Shown: in pieces, positions 34,163 to 44,444 of the stretch
Position numbering within the stretch: position 1 is the first letter of the stretch
How the letters are laid out: every line of letters begins with the position of its first letter
Assembly: GCF_024763615.1 (NCBI RefSeq)
Contig: NC_077222.1
Location: 27,094,001-27,158,000 of the forward strand
DNA length: 64,000 bases
Reading direction: 5' to 3'
Source: Phlebotomus papatasi
Lineage: Eukaryota; Arthropoda; Insecta; Diptera; Psychodidae
Position numbers and translations under genes: made by a program
The notes under the pieces: model-generated
Told to the model about the DNA's origin: nothing
What the model saw: only the letters and a program-made list of their open reading frames with translations
Databases searched by the model: none

Positions 34163-36408
34163 TCAAATTCCGGCCAGCTTGCAATTTCGGCCACTTTTTT
34201 TTTTTTTTTGCTCCTCGAATTTCCATGAACTTTTAGATTTTACGTACTCTAGAGATTATACAATGCAAAAGAATAACAAGAAATGTAGCTTGGACAAACG
34301 AGATGACATGAGAAAGATATAGAAAGAATTCCAGAAGGACAAGGAACTATGAGAATGAAGATGGTCGAAATAGGGCACTAAAGTTATGTCTATATTAGGT
34401 GAGATTCTTAACAATCTCACCTACTATAATCCTAACAAAATTTCATGTCGTCCGATCGACCTCAAATTTGGCCAAAATGTGTTTCAGCACTTCCTGATCA
34501 CGAATATATATGTGGCTAATTTACGTTCCCGGCCGGCCGGCCGCTCTTTGGAGCTTAATAGCTCCTAAACTAAAAAAGATATCGACTTGCGGTTTTCAGT
34601 AAAGTTTATATATCGGGTGAAAATTGCAACTTGGTGCATAGACCCCCCACCCCCCACCCCTCCTTCCGCCATTTTGAAGACCCCCCTTTTTTTGTTTTCT
34701 CAATAGCTCCGCCCCTATGGCATTCAGCGGACTCAAATTTTAGTATGTTATAGCTGGGCCTTAGAGCTTTCCATCAATATCAAACTTAAGGTCCCCCGAC
34801 CCCCCTGACCCGAGCTATAAGGGTCCAAAAAAAATTTCTTAAAATGGCCATAACTCCGGTTCTAATTGTCAGAATTTAAAAAGTGAGGGCTTTTTGGAAA
34901 GCTCTCGTGAAATGCCACTTCTCCTTCTAACATCGCAAGTTCATAAAACCACCGCTAGGGGCGCTTTTTTTAAAAAGAAAATTTTTAAATTTTAAAAGTT
35001 AAATAACTCAAAAATTCCATTGTGCATCGGGCTGAAAATTTAGTATGTTGTAGCCGTTGATTATACCTATCAAACAAAAAAAACCTTAAGTCGATCCATA
35101 ACCCCTGACCCGAGCTATAAGGGGTCAAAGTTCGAACATTGACCGGCCTCTATCTCCGGTTCTAATTAACATAGCGACCTAAATTTTACCTTTTTGGTTT
35201 CGTCTCGATGAGCACTTTCAGATGGAAGTTCAAAAAGTCACCACAGGTGGCGCTGTGATAGCGTCAAAATTCATCGAAATTCAAAGTCACTTTTCTCAAA
35301 AACGGCATTGTGCAAGTTAATGAAATTTTAGTATGTTGTAGTCCAGTCTAGGACGTTTCCAAAATGGTGCGTATGCGCGCTGTGGTTAAAACAGAACCGG
35401 AGATATGAGGGGTCAAAGTTCACGAAATTCAAAAAATCATATCTCCGGTTCTATGTGACCGATTTTGATGAATGAGGGCTTAAACGAAAGATCTCACCAA
35501 ATGCTACAACTTTCTAGAATATTTGAACTTCGTGGGACCAACACCAGGGGCGCCACAGTCGAAAAACCAATTTCAATATCACATAACCTCAATTATCTCG
35601 ACTGTCGCTGAACCAATTTTGATGATTACTTCAACATAATTGTAGAGCACATTTGTCTCTACATTTCGTCCATACATTATTTTCCGCTCAGACTACGCTA
35701 TCACTCCGATTTTGCCGTTTAAGTGTGAAAAAATTGATTTTTCCCATAATAACGCTTTGAAATCACTCAGATGCCAATTTGACTGCCTCTACTCCACCAA
35801 GACACTTAAAATAGGGGTTTAAATGGAAAGTCTCACAAAATACAACAATTCTTTGATATAGTTGAAGTTCAACAAATGACTACTTGAGGCGCTCTGGTCG
35901 AAAAAACGAGTTCAGAAACAAAAAACCTCGCTTATCTTGGCTTCTGAGTAATCGATGAGTTCAAGTTCTACGGCAAAATTATAGAGAACATTCTGGTCTA
36001 CATTTCACCCATATGTCACTTTTCTATCAGTTCATCCAAATTCCAAATCCTTGACATTTTGGTTCAAATACAAAACTTGTATAATTTCACGAATTTGATT
36101 CAAGATAACTGAATGGCGTCTCCCTACTTCAGCATCAAATCGAATTTGCATGCACTCCGAGTTAGCTCACGTTAAGAATCTCACCTACATAAGCCGGTTA
36201 GGATTATCTGTCCCTTTTTATTCATTTTTAAATGTATTAAGAATGATTTTAGAGTAAATAAATACGGTAAACTCTTTACAAGGTTCCAAGCAACACTCTT
36301 TCAGAAGAAAAAATAAAAAATATCAATTTGTATTAAAAATATTACATTTAAAACTTGAGACTTTGGTGCTTGCATGCAACTATGCCGAAATTTGGCACAC
36401 TTACCCTA
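34163..36408 (+). mobile_element. MITE, family 'AGGGTAAGTG..CCGG' copy 3, split by a nested element
   Basis: The left half (34163 to about 34395, starting AAATTCCGGCCAGCTTGC) and right half (about 36208-36408, ending CACACTTACCCTA) together reconstruct the element seen whole at 642-1063. The nested element at 34396-36207 sits where copy 1 reads ATGTCTAAATTTTTATTC. The outermost left terminus is missing or diverged. Comparison with copy 1 gives an empty-site reference for the nested element. Confidence 0.75.
34396..36207 (-). mobile_element. Helentron-like (Helitron2/HINE) non-autonomous element
   Basis: Read on the minus strand, it begins with ATAATCCTAAC (36207-36197). It ends in a 9-bp hairpin, GGTGAGATT / AATCTCACC (34421-34398), followed at once by TAA. 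The complement of the 5' end, GTTAGGATTAT, lies just inside the 3' hairpin (34436-34426). Such asymmetric terminal inverted repeats plus a 3' hairpin are the signature of Helentrons/DINE-1-type elements. No target duplication is seen against the empty MITE copy at 642-1063. The interior is noncoding and GC-richer, with a degenerate period of about 300 bp (see findings). No Rep/helicase ORF is present. Confidence 0.6.
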
Positions 36409-36429
36409 AGTCATGCTCAGACTCTATAA

Positions 36430-36910
36430 TTATTACTTATTCCTGGGGCCTCGAGTGGGTCAGTGGATAGAGTAGTAGCTCTATGACTGCGAGGTCTGGG
36501 GTTCAAAGCTGAGCAGCAGCAGAAAAAGATTTCTCATGCCATATCGGCTTTGAATTCGTCCAGTGAATGAATGAATAGTAATGTCAATGGTGCATATTGG
36601 CAAAAAAAAAGTGAACCGCCTAAACAATAGAGGCTGGTACGAGAACGAGTTTCGACATGAAAGCGGTACTTCAGTCGATACAAATATTCGCTGTCACTGA
36701 TCCCAAAACACACACCGAGAAGGGATGCTGTGATATAGTAACGGCACTGACTGCTCACAGAGCTGTGATATAGAGCGGCTACCCGTATCGGGGGATAAGA
36801 TAGAATAGGAGTGGGGAAGCATAAGGGGCCCAATTGGTGGCCTGGATGCATCGGAATATCCGAAATGGAGAACTGACCCCTGGCAAAATCTTATCTTATT
36901 ACTTATTCCT
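36430..36910 (+). mobile_element. tRNA-derived SINE with a perfect 15-bp target-site duplication
   Basis: The SINE body (36445-36895, 451 bp) is flanked by perfect direct repeats TTATTACTTATTCCT at 36430-36444 and 36896-36910. The head carries a box A (GTGGGTCAGTGGATAGAG, about 36455-36472) and a box B (GGGGTTCAAAGC, about 36499-36510), as in tRNA genes. The rest is a tRNA-unrelated body without poly(A); the 3' end is AAAATCTTATC. The duplication length and internal Pol III promoter fit LINE-mediated retroposition. The minus-strand open frames here (74 and 105 codons) are incidental. Confidence 0.85.
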
Positions 36911-38430
36911 AGAGACAAGGAATGGTGAATACTTTTGCGTTAGCACCGTAGATGCGGGTGACTGCACTTTGAACCCCTGCTTTTTGAAAGCTTTTCTTTA
37001 ATTCTAGCACTTAAAGATGGTCTCAGGATCATCCATGAGTAATAGAATTAAAGAAAAGCTTACGAAATGCAAGAGGTTTAAAGTTATCCTCTGAGTGCAA
37101 AGTCTCCCGAATCTACGGAAGTCAATAAGAGAATAATTACTCAATATTAGGTTAGGACAATTATCTTAAAACAGTTTAAAAAATTTTATAAGGAATTCAC
37201 AAAATAACAATCATCAGAGGACTCTTTTATGGATTCAGAGATATCAGACTGTGATAATTTTCCTTTAAAATGCTACTTGGGTTAGATGGTTTCACATTCT
37301 GTTTTCTACAAGACAATATGAAGAACAAACCGTTTCCTGGGGTGGTATTTACCTTCTGAATGATTGAAAACCTTTTGTGTTCAATCCCTTTACCAAATGT
37401 TTCAATTCTAAGATCTTAGAATTGATACAATTAATATTGCAAGAAACTATATTTCCTTCATGAAATCCACTTCCGAGAAAGTGTATTACTTATTCATTTA
37501 GCATATCACTTGGCCAAAGGTTAAGTCTAATTAAAGGGAGCAGATGTCTCAATAATGCTTCTTCTATTAATAGTTGAACTACATGATGGTAGTAACTAAA
37601 ATTATTTCCATTTCCGTTGCTAATTCGGAAAGTTGATGTTCACAATGTACATACACGCCTTTTTGTTAATCTTCTGTTCTCGCGTACACATTCAGCATTT
37701 TGAGCTTCATTTGGACTTTTTTCCACCCTCCTCGAGAGTTTCACATTCCATCGAATCGGATAAATTGACATGCTCCTCGGGGACCAGACATGGAAGACGG
37801 GTGAAGTGCGAAACCCCAGGAAAGAAGAAATTAATGATTTGTTAAATTTCATTAGGGCAGGAAACATGTCAATGAAAGACTTTTCCTGCAAGGCAATACT
37901 TCTTCACAGTTCCTATACGTCTCTCTCTCTTCTCTTATGTGTGATTTTCTTACCAACTTCTCTGTCAATTTTGATAAATTGCTCTAATTTGCGGGAAGGT
38001 GAAAAATGTCGCACTTTGCTTCGACTTCCCCTTCCGTTCATGTGTATGAGGATTTAGACAAGACTTTTGGGCAATTTTGTACATCGTGCCATGGAGGGTG
38101 TTAAGAAAGTGAATGGAGCCACAAACATCCAAGTCAATGAGTGCCACCCGCACTTCATGAAAGGCAACACACAAGAAAAGTTAAAGAGACGAACAACATC
38201 TTAATTAGTTTCTGTGTATGACACAAAATTTATGTAAAACCAGGGAGGCGTCACGCAGTACAAATATATTTGAAATTCTGGTATTGGCGCTATTTTTGAG
38301 ACAGCGCCATAAATTGCGGCTAGTCTGCGAAACTGAAATTTCGCGTCAATGGGAGCAAGCAAAAAACGTCAGTTGGAGTTTTGCGCGAAAATGTTTGCGA
38401 ATCTGTTTTTAATAATATCGTGCAAATTTA
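36911..38430. other. no gene recognised; GC-richer patch at 37630-38420
   Basis: The stretch at 36940-37130 contains a short inverted repeat (GAAAGCTTTTCTTTAATTCTA paired with TAGAATTAAAGAAAAGCTT, split here as GAAAGCTTTTC and GAAAAGCTT). The stretch at 37630-38420 is richer in G+C with several overlapping short frames on both strands, none of which I recognise. The part at 38220-38460 reads like 5' leader DNA for the THAP reading frame that follows. Confidence 0.35.
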
Positions 38431-38468
38431 GTGAAAAAACAATAAGGTGCGTGCCGTGGATGCAATGA

Positions 38469-39020
38469 TGGACTGTCCGGAGGAATACTGCAGGAGGAAA
38501 TTTAGAAACAATCCCTTAAAATTGTCTTTCTACAGGTGAGTGTTTGAAGGTGGTGGCAGTCTCATTTAAAGTTGTTACACGCACGTTTTCTTTACTTTGG
38601 CTAAGCAATTTATGTACTATAAGGAAGCCAATTTCATAATCCATACGTCTGTGATTTCAAACTGCGTGTAACAACTCGATTTTACGCATTTTTTGGCTAA
38701 AATGTGAATGCATCTCTTTGTGGTGAAAAATGAGAACGTTTGACCAGTGGCGTAGAAGGGCGCTTTAGCAAAATTCGTTTAAAAATTTCTACTGTCTTTT
38801 CCTTTCGATTAAACTTAATTAAAATGAGTAGTGGAACTTATATTTACTAAAATTTTATTATATTTACAGTTTCCGATCTGATTAAATTTCAGAAAGTGTG
38901 GAAGCACCACTTGGAAATTGAAGGAAATATCTTAAAAAGCAACCGTATGTGATTTTGCAGTTTGAGGATAAGCATGCCAAGAAAATGAAAAATATTTTAA
39001 AAAGGGGGCCGTTCCAAAGG
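38469..39020 (+). pseudogene. THAP-type zinc-finger domain, broken
   Basis: The first exon-like block (ATG at 38466 or 38469, to 38535) encodes DCPEEYC and NNPLKLSFYR, ending at a perfect donor (CAG then GTGAGT). After an intron-like gap, ACAG is followed by TTTCCG (the FP of the THAP signature). Then, across frameshifts, come FQKVWKHHLEIEG (invariant Trp), TTTTGCAGT (third Cys), TTTGAGGATAAG (FEDK) and ILKRGPFQR (like the AVP-containing end), then GTAAG. The order C-x4-C, FP, W, C, FED matches the C2CH THAP fold of P-element-type transposases and host THAP proteins. Stops and indels in every frame make it non-functional. It ends 50 bp before the left arm of the large inverted repeat. Confidence 0.6.
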
Positions 39021-39424
39021 TAAGAATTGCAATAAATAATAAATTGTATTGAGTTGAGATATTTATTAGTAAAATGTAATCATTGTTGTGTCTCGTATTA
39101 AAAGAATCTGCTAAGTCGCTTGTAGAACGTCTAGGAACGCATTCCCTTCAATATATACTTGTTTCGTACTTTTGGAGTTTTTGGGCAATTGTACTATTTT
39201 ACTATTCTATTAATTCTTCTATTTTAATTGCTCGAAATTAAAGAGAATAATATCTATAATCCAATGATTTTTAGTTTAGGAGCTCAAATGGTATGAGATA
39301 GTAAGTTTCAGTTCCAAAACATTCTCAAGATACCCACATCGTGAGCATACAATGGTTCATATTACAGCTCAAGCAAAAAATTAAAAAAAAAACACTTCAA
39401 GATATTCTCAAAATGCGTACAGCT

Positions 39425-39777
39425 TAATCCTTTGACGACGAGACATTTTTTACGGACCGAAAATCAACAATAAAAATTTAACCGATAAACAAAATCAATG
39501 AAACATCTTACATCTGACTTTAAACAGAATCTGATTCAGTGCATTTTTGAGCGATAGAGTCAAAAAACCCTAAAAATTAAATCAATTTTCTGACAATACC
39601 AATGAATAATAATTTTCAATCTAATGAAAAATATTATGTATGAGCTGTATGAATATTGTAGTTTGTTTTTCGAAAAGGTTTTGCCTTAAAAAAATTAGAA
39701 GTATAAAAAATAATAAAATCATTTTTCTATATCAGAATCTAAAAATTCGTCATTTTTGAGCTTAAATATTTAATAAA
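39425..39777 (-). mobile_element. TTAA CCCTTTAA-family fragment inside the left arm
   Basis: It starts TTAATCCTTTGACGACGAGAC and follows the 29185-29697 element for about 350 bp, until the Stowaway-like element interrupts it at a TA. The word TAGCACACAGCTGGAGA right after that insertion (41097-41113) matches TAGCAAATAGCTAGAGA of the intact copy, which proves the interruption. Beyond it the family sequence is replaced by the tandem array. Confidence 0.65.
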
Positions 39778-41098
39778 TACTCCCTCCGTCCAAAAAAAAC
39801 GTACGTTTGAGAAAAATTCTTATCCCAAAAAAAGTCGTGCGTTTGGAAGGAAATCACTATGAAGAGACGGCGTTAAGTAAAAATTTTGTTTATTGTAAAT
39901 ATCTTATGTACTGTACATACTATTCTACATCTTCACAGGTAATATGGAGGTCCACCCACGATGGTAAGATAAGAAAAGGAAGTTATTAAGACTTTTTTAT
40001 TTTGAATATCTTCAGTAAAATTTAAGTGCCAAATGATTAGAGATGGAGACTCAGGACCTTCGGGCCCTCCCATAAGTCGATCCTGGGTCCAGTAACATAC
40101 CCCTCATATCCCCCCACCCCTCTCCTTCCCCTCAGCAGTTATGTTATTTTTGGGATTGCTCGAAAACACATCGTGTGATTTTTCCAGGGGAACGGGAGGA
40201 GCGAAAGAAAGGTAGAGGCATATTAATAATCCCCAAGTTAGCTTACGGGGGGTGGAGGGTCGTTCGAAGACACCAAGCCTATATCTCAAACCATTTAACA
40301 CCCAGATTACAGAACGCAGAGAAAAAAGAAAGATTAGTTTTGTTTTGCTTTTTTTGTGAGAGGCATTGTTGTGGTATAACGAAAAGAACTATCAAATAGT
40401 GATTCCAACAATGGTTAACTGGTTTCAAAAAAAAAAAAAACAGTTAACAGCCCTATCTTGGAGGCGGTTTTAAAACCGGTTTTTAGAGAAGAAACCGCTT
40501 TAAAACCGTCTTTTTACAAAAATTTTAATATTTCTCTGAAGCTTAAATTTATTTCTTGAAAACCAAGATACACTGCATGTTAAAAACCATGTTAAAAACC
40601 AGCTTCCATTTGAAATATGCAAAAAAAATCGTATAACGAGTAGCCCCACCTTGTCCTACTGAGAAAACATTTGCAAAAGATTTAGTACAATCTTGTAAAA
40701 AAAGAAAATTGTGAAAATATATCATGAAATAGATATCTTTAAGATAGCAATTCCGTATCGTGGGTGGATCTCAATATTTTCACAAATATTTACTATTAAC
40801 AATAATATTTACTTTTAAAATATTTACTACACAGTAAAAAAATTTACAACCACTATCGTTGGTAATTTTTGCACGAGCATTATGGTTGTGAGGTTTGTGT
40901 ATTGGCAATGTTGTGTATTGTCAATTTTATAAAATGGCTTCCTGTCTACATATAATTTTGATTGTAGAGCAATTTTATTCGGTTTATGTGAATTATCTGT
41001 GAAAAGTCTCTATATTAAACAAAGAAAAAGGAGAAAAAAGGAAAAAAAAACATGAAACTTTTTTTCAAACGTACGACTTTTTTGGGACGGAAGGAGTA
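39778..41098. mobile_element. Stowaway-like element (CTCCCTCCGTCC ends) of 1.3 kb
   Basis: TA-flanked ends CTCCCTCCGTCC on the left and the complement CTCCTTCCGTCC on the right, followed on both sides by an AAAAAA..CGTACG block. TA target and CTCCCTCCGTCC ends match the well-known Stowaway class of plant MITEs, related to Tc1/mariner; here it is in an insect. The insertion is absent from the other inverted-repeat arm. The interior includes a dispersed-repeat fragment at 40040-40330. No transposase frame is present. Confidence 0.75.
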
Positions 41099-41104
41099 GC
41101 ACAC

Positions 41105-41820
41105 AGCTGGAGATTCAATCGTAAAACGGTAAATGTGCTTGAAATCATGCACAGTTCAGTCAAAAACGGTATATGCGCTTAAAATCACCCACAGTTTAAT
41201 CATAAAACGGTAAATGCGCTTAAAATCATGCACAGCTCAATTATAAAACGGTAAATGCGCTTAAAATCACGCACTGCTCAATCGTAAAACGACTAAGAAT
41301 GCACTTAAAATCACGCGCAGCTCAATCATAAACGGTTTTAAGAGTAATCTTTACCGTTTATGATGAGCTGCGCGTGATTTTAAGCGAATTTACCGTTTTA
41401 TGATTGAACTGTGCGTGATTTTAATCGCTTTTACCGTTTTATGATTGAACTGTGCGTGATTTTAATCGCTTTTACCGTTTTATGATTGAACTGTGCGTGA
41501 TTTTAAGCGCATTTACCGTTTTATGATTGAACTGTGCGTGATTTTAAGCGCATTTACCGTTTTATGATTGAACTATGCGTGATTTTAAGCGCATTTACCG
41601 TTTTATGATTGAACTGTGCGTGATTTTAAGCGCATTTACCGTTTTATGATAAAGCTGTGCGTGATTTTTAGCGCATTTACCGTTTTATGATAGAGCTGTG
41701 TAATTCAGCATAATTTTAACCGCTTTGTGATTGAACTGTCTGTGTTTGCAGAGCATTCTTAAACGTTTTATACTTCATCTGTGCGTATTTTAAGCACAAT
41801 TTTGACGAAATTAATTTAAT
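41105..41820. repeat. head-to-head 41-bp tandem arrays (left arm)
   Basis: About five units of a 41-bp repeat (core GTAAATGCGCTTAAAATCAC, then GCACAGTTCAATCATAAAACG) run forward at 41117-41336. After a centre near 41345 about eight units run in the opposite direction to about 41700, so the array folds into a long hairpin. The rightmost part (41700-41820) is a decayed version. Foldback transposons of Drosophila have ends built from such tandem repeats; membership is inferred. Confidence 0.75.
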
Positions 41821-41854
41821 TTTAATGACATAACATGCTCAATTTTAACCCTTT

Positions 41855-42290
41855 CTAGCTCGGGTGAGGGGGATCGGGGCACCTTATGTTCAGTATTGAT
41901 CGAAAGTTCGTAGGCCCAGTTATAACATACTAAAATTTGAGATCGATCGATGCCATAGGGGCTGTGTTATTGAAAAAAAAATTGGGGGTGTTTCGAAATG
42001 GCGGCAGGAGGGTGTGGGGGTGGATCTGACATCACCTACTTCTAGCCGCCCATCGACATTTAACCTCTGCCGAAAACCGCTTGTCGATATCTCTTTCCGT
42101 TCTCTCTCTAGAAGTGTTTATACTACGGACGGACGGGACGACCACGAAAATCGATTTTTGGCGCATATGATATTCGTGATCTATGAGCGTCAATACGTGT
42201 AAATCCAAATTTGGGTCCGATCTGACGAGGTTGGATTTCACCTGTGACCACAAAAGCTGAGATTGTAAAGAATCTCAGCTAAAAAATTGA
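41855..42290 (+). repeat. Helentron-like fragment, AGCTGAGATT hairpin family, copy 1
   Basis: It contains CTAGCTCGGGTGAGGGGGA, the TAGTATGTTAT / ATAACATACTA block, a CGGACGGACGGGACG run, and a terminal hairpin GCTGAGATT-GTAAAG-AATCTCAGC followed by TAA (42259-42284). The hairpin design is the same as in the element at 34396-36207 but the sequence differs. Related fragments lie at 45700-46100 and 60600-61320. The 5' end is missing. Confidence 0.55.
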
Positions 42291-42398
42291 AAAATGTTTT
42301 TTAAAAAATCCTAAAAGTCGGGTCGGATAAATATTTAAGTAATACATGATATGCGCTAAAAATCGATTTACTGTTCTACTGTTCTACTTCGATCTACT

Positions 42399-42492
42399 GT
42401 TTAGAGGTGGCTGAACGACCCTCTCTGTAGTGTAAAATCCGGTAAAATCAGAAATTTGTTCTACAGAGAGGGTCGTTCAGCCACCTCTAAAC
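42399..42492. repeat. perfect 32-bp hairpin
   Basis: The 32 bases at 42399-42430 are exactly complementary to 42461-42492, with a 30-base loop. The arm starts GTTTAGAGGTGGCTGAACGA. It is present only in the left arm of the large inverted repeat; the corresponding part of the right arm holds other sequence. A perfect stem of this size in an otherwise diverged region suggests a recent insertion or a transcribed hairpin. Confidence 0.7.
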
Positions 42493-43962
42493 AGCGTCTG
42501 ATCATATGGTCGTAGAAGAAAAACTTTCTTGTCTCATCAAATACAGCACCGTGAGAATAGTGCCAAAAAAAATTTTTCCTAGTTGAAACGCCCTAGTCCC
42601 CACTCAACTCTACCATACCGCGATTATCTAAATTGAAAGGACTCTATATTTAACGTTTATTGACCAATTTTAATGAACTTTCTTTTTTTTCATTGTTCTT
42701 CGACAGACATTAAATTCTATAACAGGAATTAGTTCTCCATTGATAAATCAGACCAGGGTCAGTGAGAAGAACTGTACAGACTGTATACTCAAATTTGCTT
42801 GACATAACCATGGAACTAGAATGCTTCGTGAACAACTGAAAAAAGGAAGCAGGATGAAGACCGTTATTGGAAAGTGTGTGAGATGAACAAATTATCACCA
42901 TGGGGAGATTATAATCATAGATGCGCAGAAGCATACACATTAAGAAAAAAAGAGACATTAAGGTTCGAATGATGTGTCAAGATCGTCAAAATTGATGAAC
43001 TTCTAAAAGGCCAGCACAACAAAAACACATTCCTTCCACAGGCAGAACAGTTGAATTAATTTTTCGGTCATTCATAATATGAGAATTAATAAAATTTAAA
43101 ATTACAAGATAAAATTAATTTATAAATAATAAATTGAATGTATATAGCAAGTATATTGCTTAGTACAAAAAAGTTTTAGGATAGCACTGCAGTTTAATTA
43201 AGATTGAATTTTGTCATATTTGAAAAAAAAATTATTATAATACATCAACTGGCTCACCTCACAAATTAACTTTCATAATTCTTTGAGATTTTTCCAATAT
43301 TATCTTTCTGTGCTTTTAGTTCTTAGCTATCTGCAGATTTAAACTCAAAACATCGCAATGGTGTTGTCAAACGTATATGTTTTTTATCGTATTTTGAAAA
43401 GTGATGATGTTAAATAATTTTTTTTTCAAAAACCATTAATGTTAAATAAAAATTTGTAAATTTTAACTTTTTAGTGTTCTTTAATATTTTGAAGTTAGCG
43501 AAATACATGCCTTTGATAAATTGTATGATTTCGCTACTGCTTTCAAGTTACTATTTTTTTAAGTTAACATGTATAGCAATTCGCTGTAATTTATATAAAT
43601 AAAGTTTTTAATTAAAATAAGTTCACCTCTTTTCTTTATAGTTTGTATGTACATTACAATTATGTAGCAGTAATCATGAAAATTAATCACTAAATTACTA
43701 GCTTTGTCCCAAAAAAGTCGTACGCTAGGGAAAAATTTACTTAATAAGAAATGATTTTTGTAATTTTTTTTGTTATTGGTAACAATCTTAAATATACTTT
43801 CATTCCAGAAAAAAGTGTAATTTATAACCTACGCCACTGTGTTTTCGTTAAATGAAAATTATTCAAAAATTATGTGTCGCTCCTGGCGACATCTGTTACT
43901 TATTCTGAGTGGCACGAAATGTAAACAGCGACACTTTTTAGAGCTCCGTGTCTACCCCCTGT

Positions 43963-44245
43963 GTAAAACCTTTCTACTTTGTGGAAGGGGTGCGAAGGTC
44001 GAGCATTTTCGCTTAATTTTGACTAGGAAATGAACAATTTAAGAAAATGCCAAGAGTGCTAATAAAGATTCTTTGAAGGTGAAACATCTTTAGGTTTCAT
44101 AATTTCGTTTTACATAAAATCTTTTTAGAATCGCGTAATAGACCCACAGGACACTTTTTTCTGGCTGAAATTTCATGAAGCCTGCATTCCGAATAGAGAT
44201 TTTAGTTTAAAATACAAAACTGAATTTCACAAAATTACTTGTCAT
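43963..44245. other. unique spacer inside the large inverted repeat
   Basis: Just inside the left arm the sequence becomes single-copy (GTAAAACCTTTCTACTTTG onward). No open frame or repeat is recognised before the MITE at 44246. Confidence 0.45.
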
Positions 44246-44444
44246 TAGGTGGGAGTGGGGACCTTTGAATTGGGGTGCCTTTAAAATAAGTGTTCTTTTT
44301 CTATTTTTAAACAGAACTGAACCTTATTGTAAAGTAATTTAGCTTCATAATTGGTTTGTGGATCTAAATCATATCATGGTAAAGACAGGAGAAAAAACCC
44401 TATTTCAAAAAGTAACCCGATTCAAAAATGCCCCACTCCCTCTA
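44246..44444. mobile_element. MITE, AGGGGGAAATGAGGC family, copy 2
   Basis: It starts TAGGTGGGAGTGGGGACCTT and ends near ATGCCCCACTCCCTCTA, with interior words (TTTGAATTGGGGTGCC, TCATGGTAAAGACAGGAG) shared with 27808-28030. It abuts the next hairpin element at 44443. Confidence 0.6.

Larger units (their letters stand above)
39069..43962 (+). repeat. left arm of a large inverted repeat flanking PDHA
   Basis: From TTAGTAAAATGTAATCATTG at the outer edge to GTCTACCCCCTG at the inner edge. It is nearly identical by eye over long stretches to the complement of 59178-62926. It is a mosaic: unique DNA, a CCCTTTAA-family fragment (39425-39777), a Stowaway-like insertion (39778-41098), 41-bp tandem arrays (about 41105-41820), a Helentron-like fragment (about 41855-42290), a hairpin (42399-42492) and about 1.4 kb of AT-rich DNA. 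No target-site duplication was found at the edges, so a segmental inverted duplication is likelier than two insertions of one transposon. Confidence 0.8.

Noticed and set aside
36534..36918. Minus-strand open frames of 105 and 74 codons
   Set aside because: They lie on the wrong strand of a clear SINE with a target duplication and are explained by its higher GC content.
41105..41820. CRISPR-like array
   Set aside because: Units are contiguous 41-bp tandem repeats without unique spacers and switch orientation in the middle; the genome is eukaryotic.
42710..42958. 82-codon frame conserved in both inverted-repeat arms (also 60188-60436)
   Set aside because: Its conservation equals that of the surrounding duplicated DNA, so it gives no evidence of selection on a protein.
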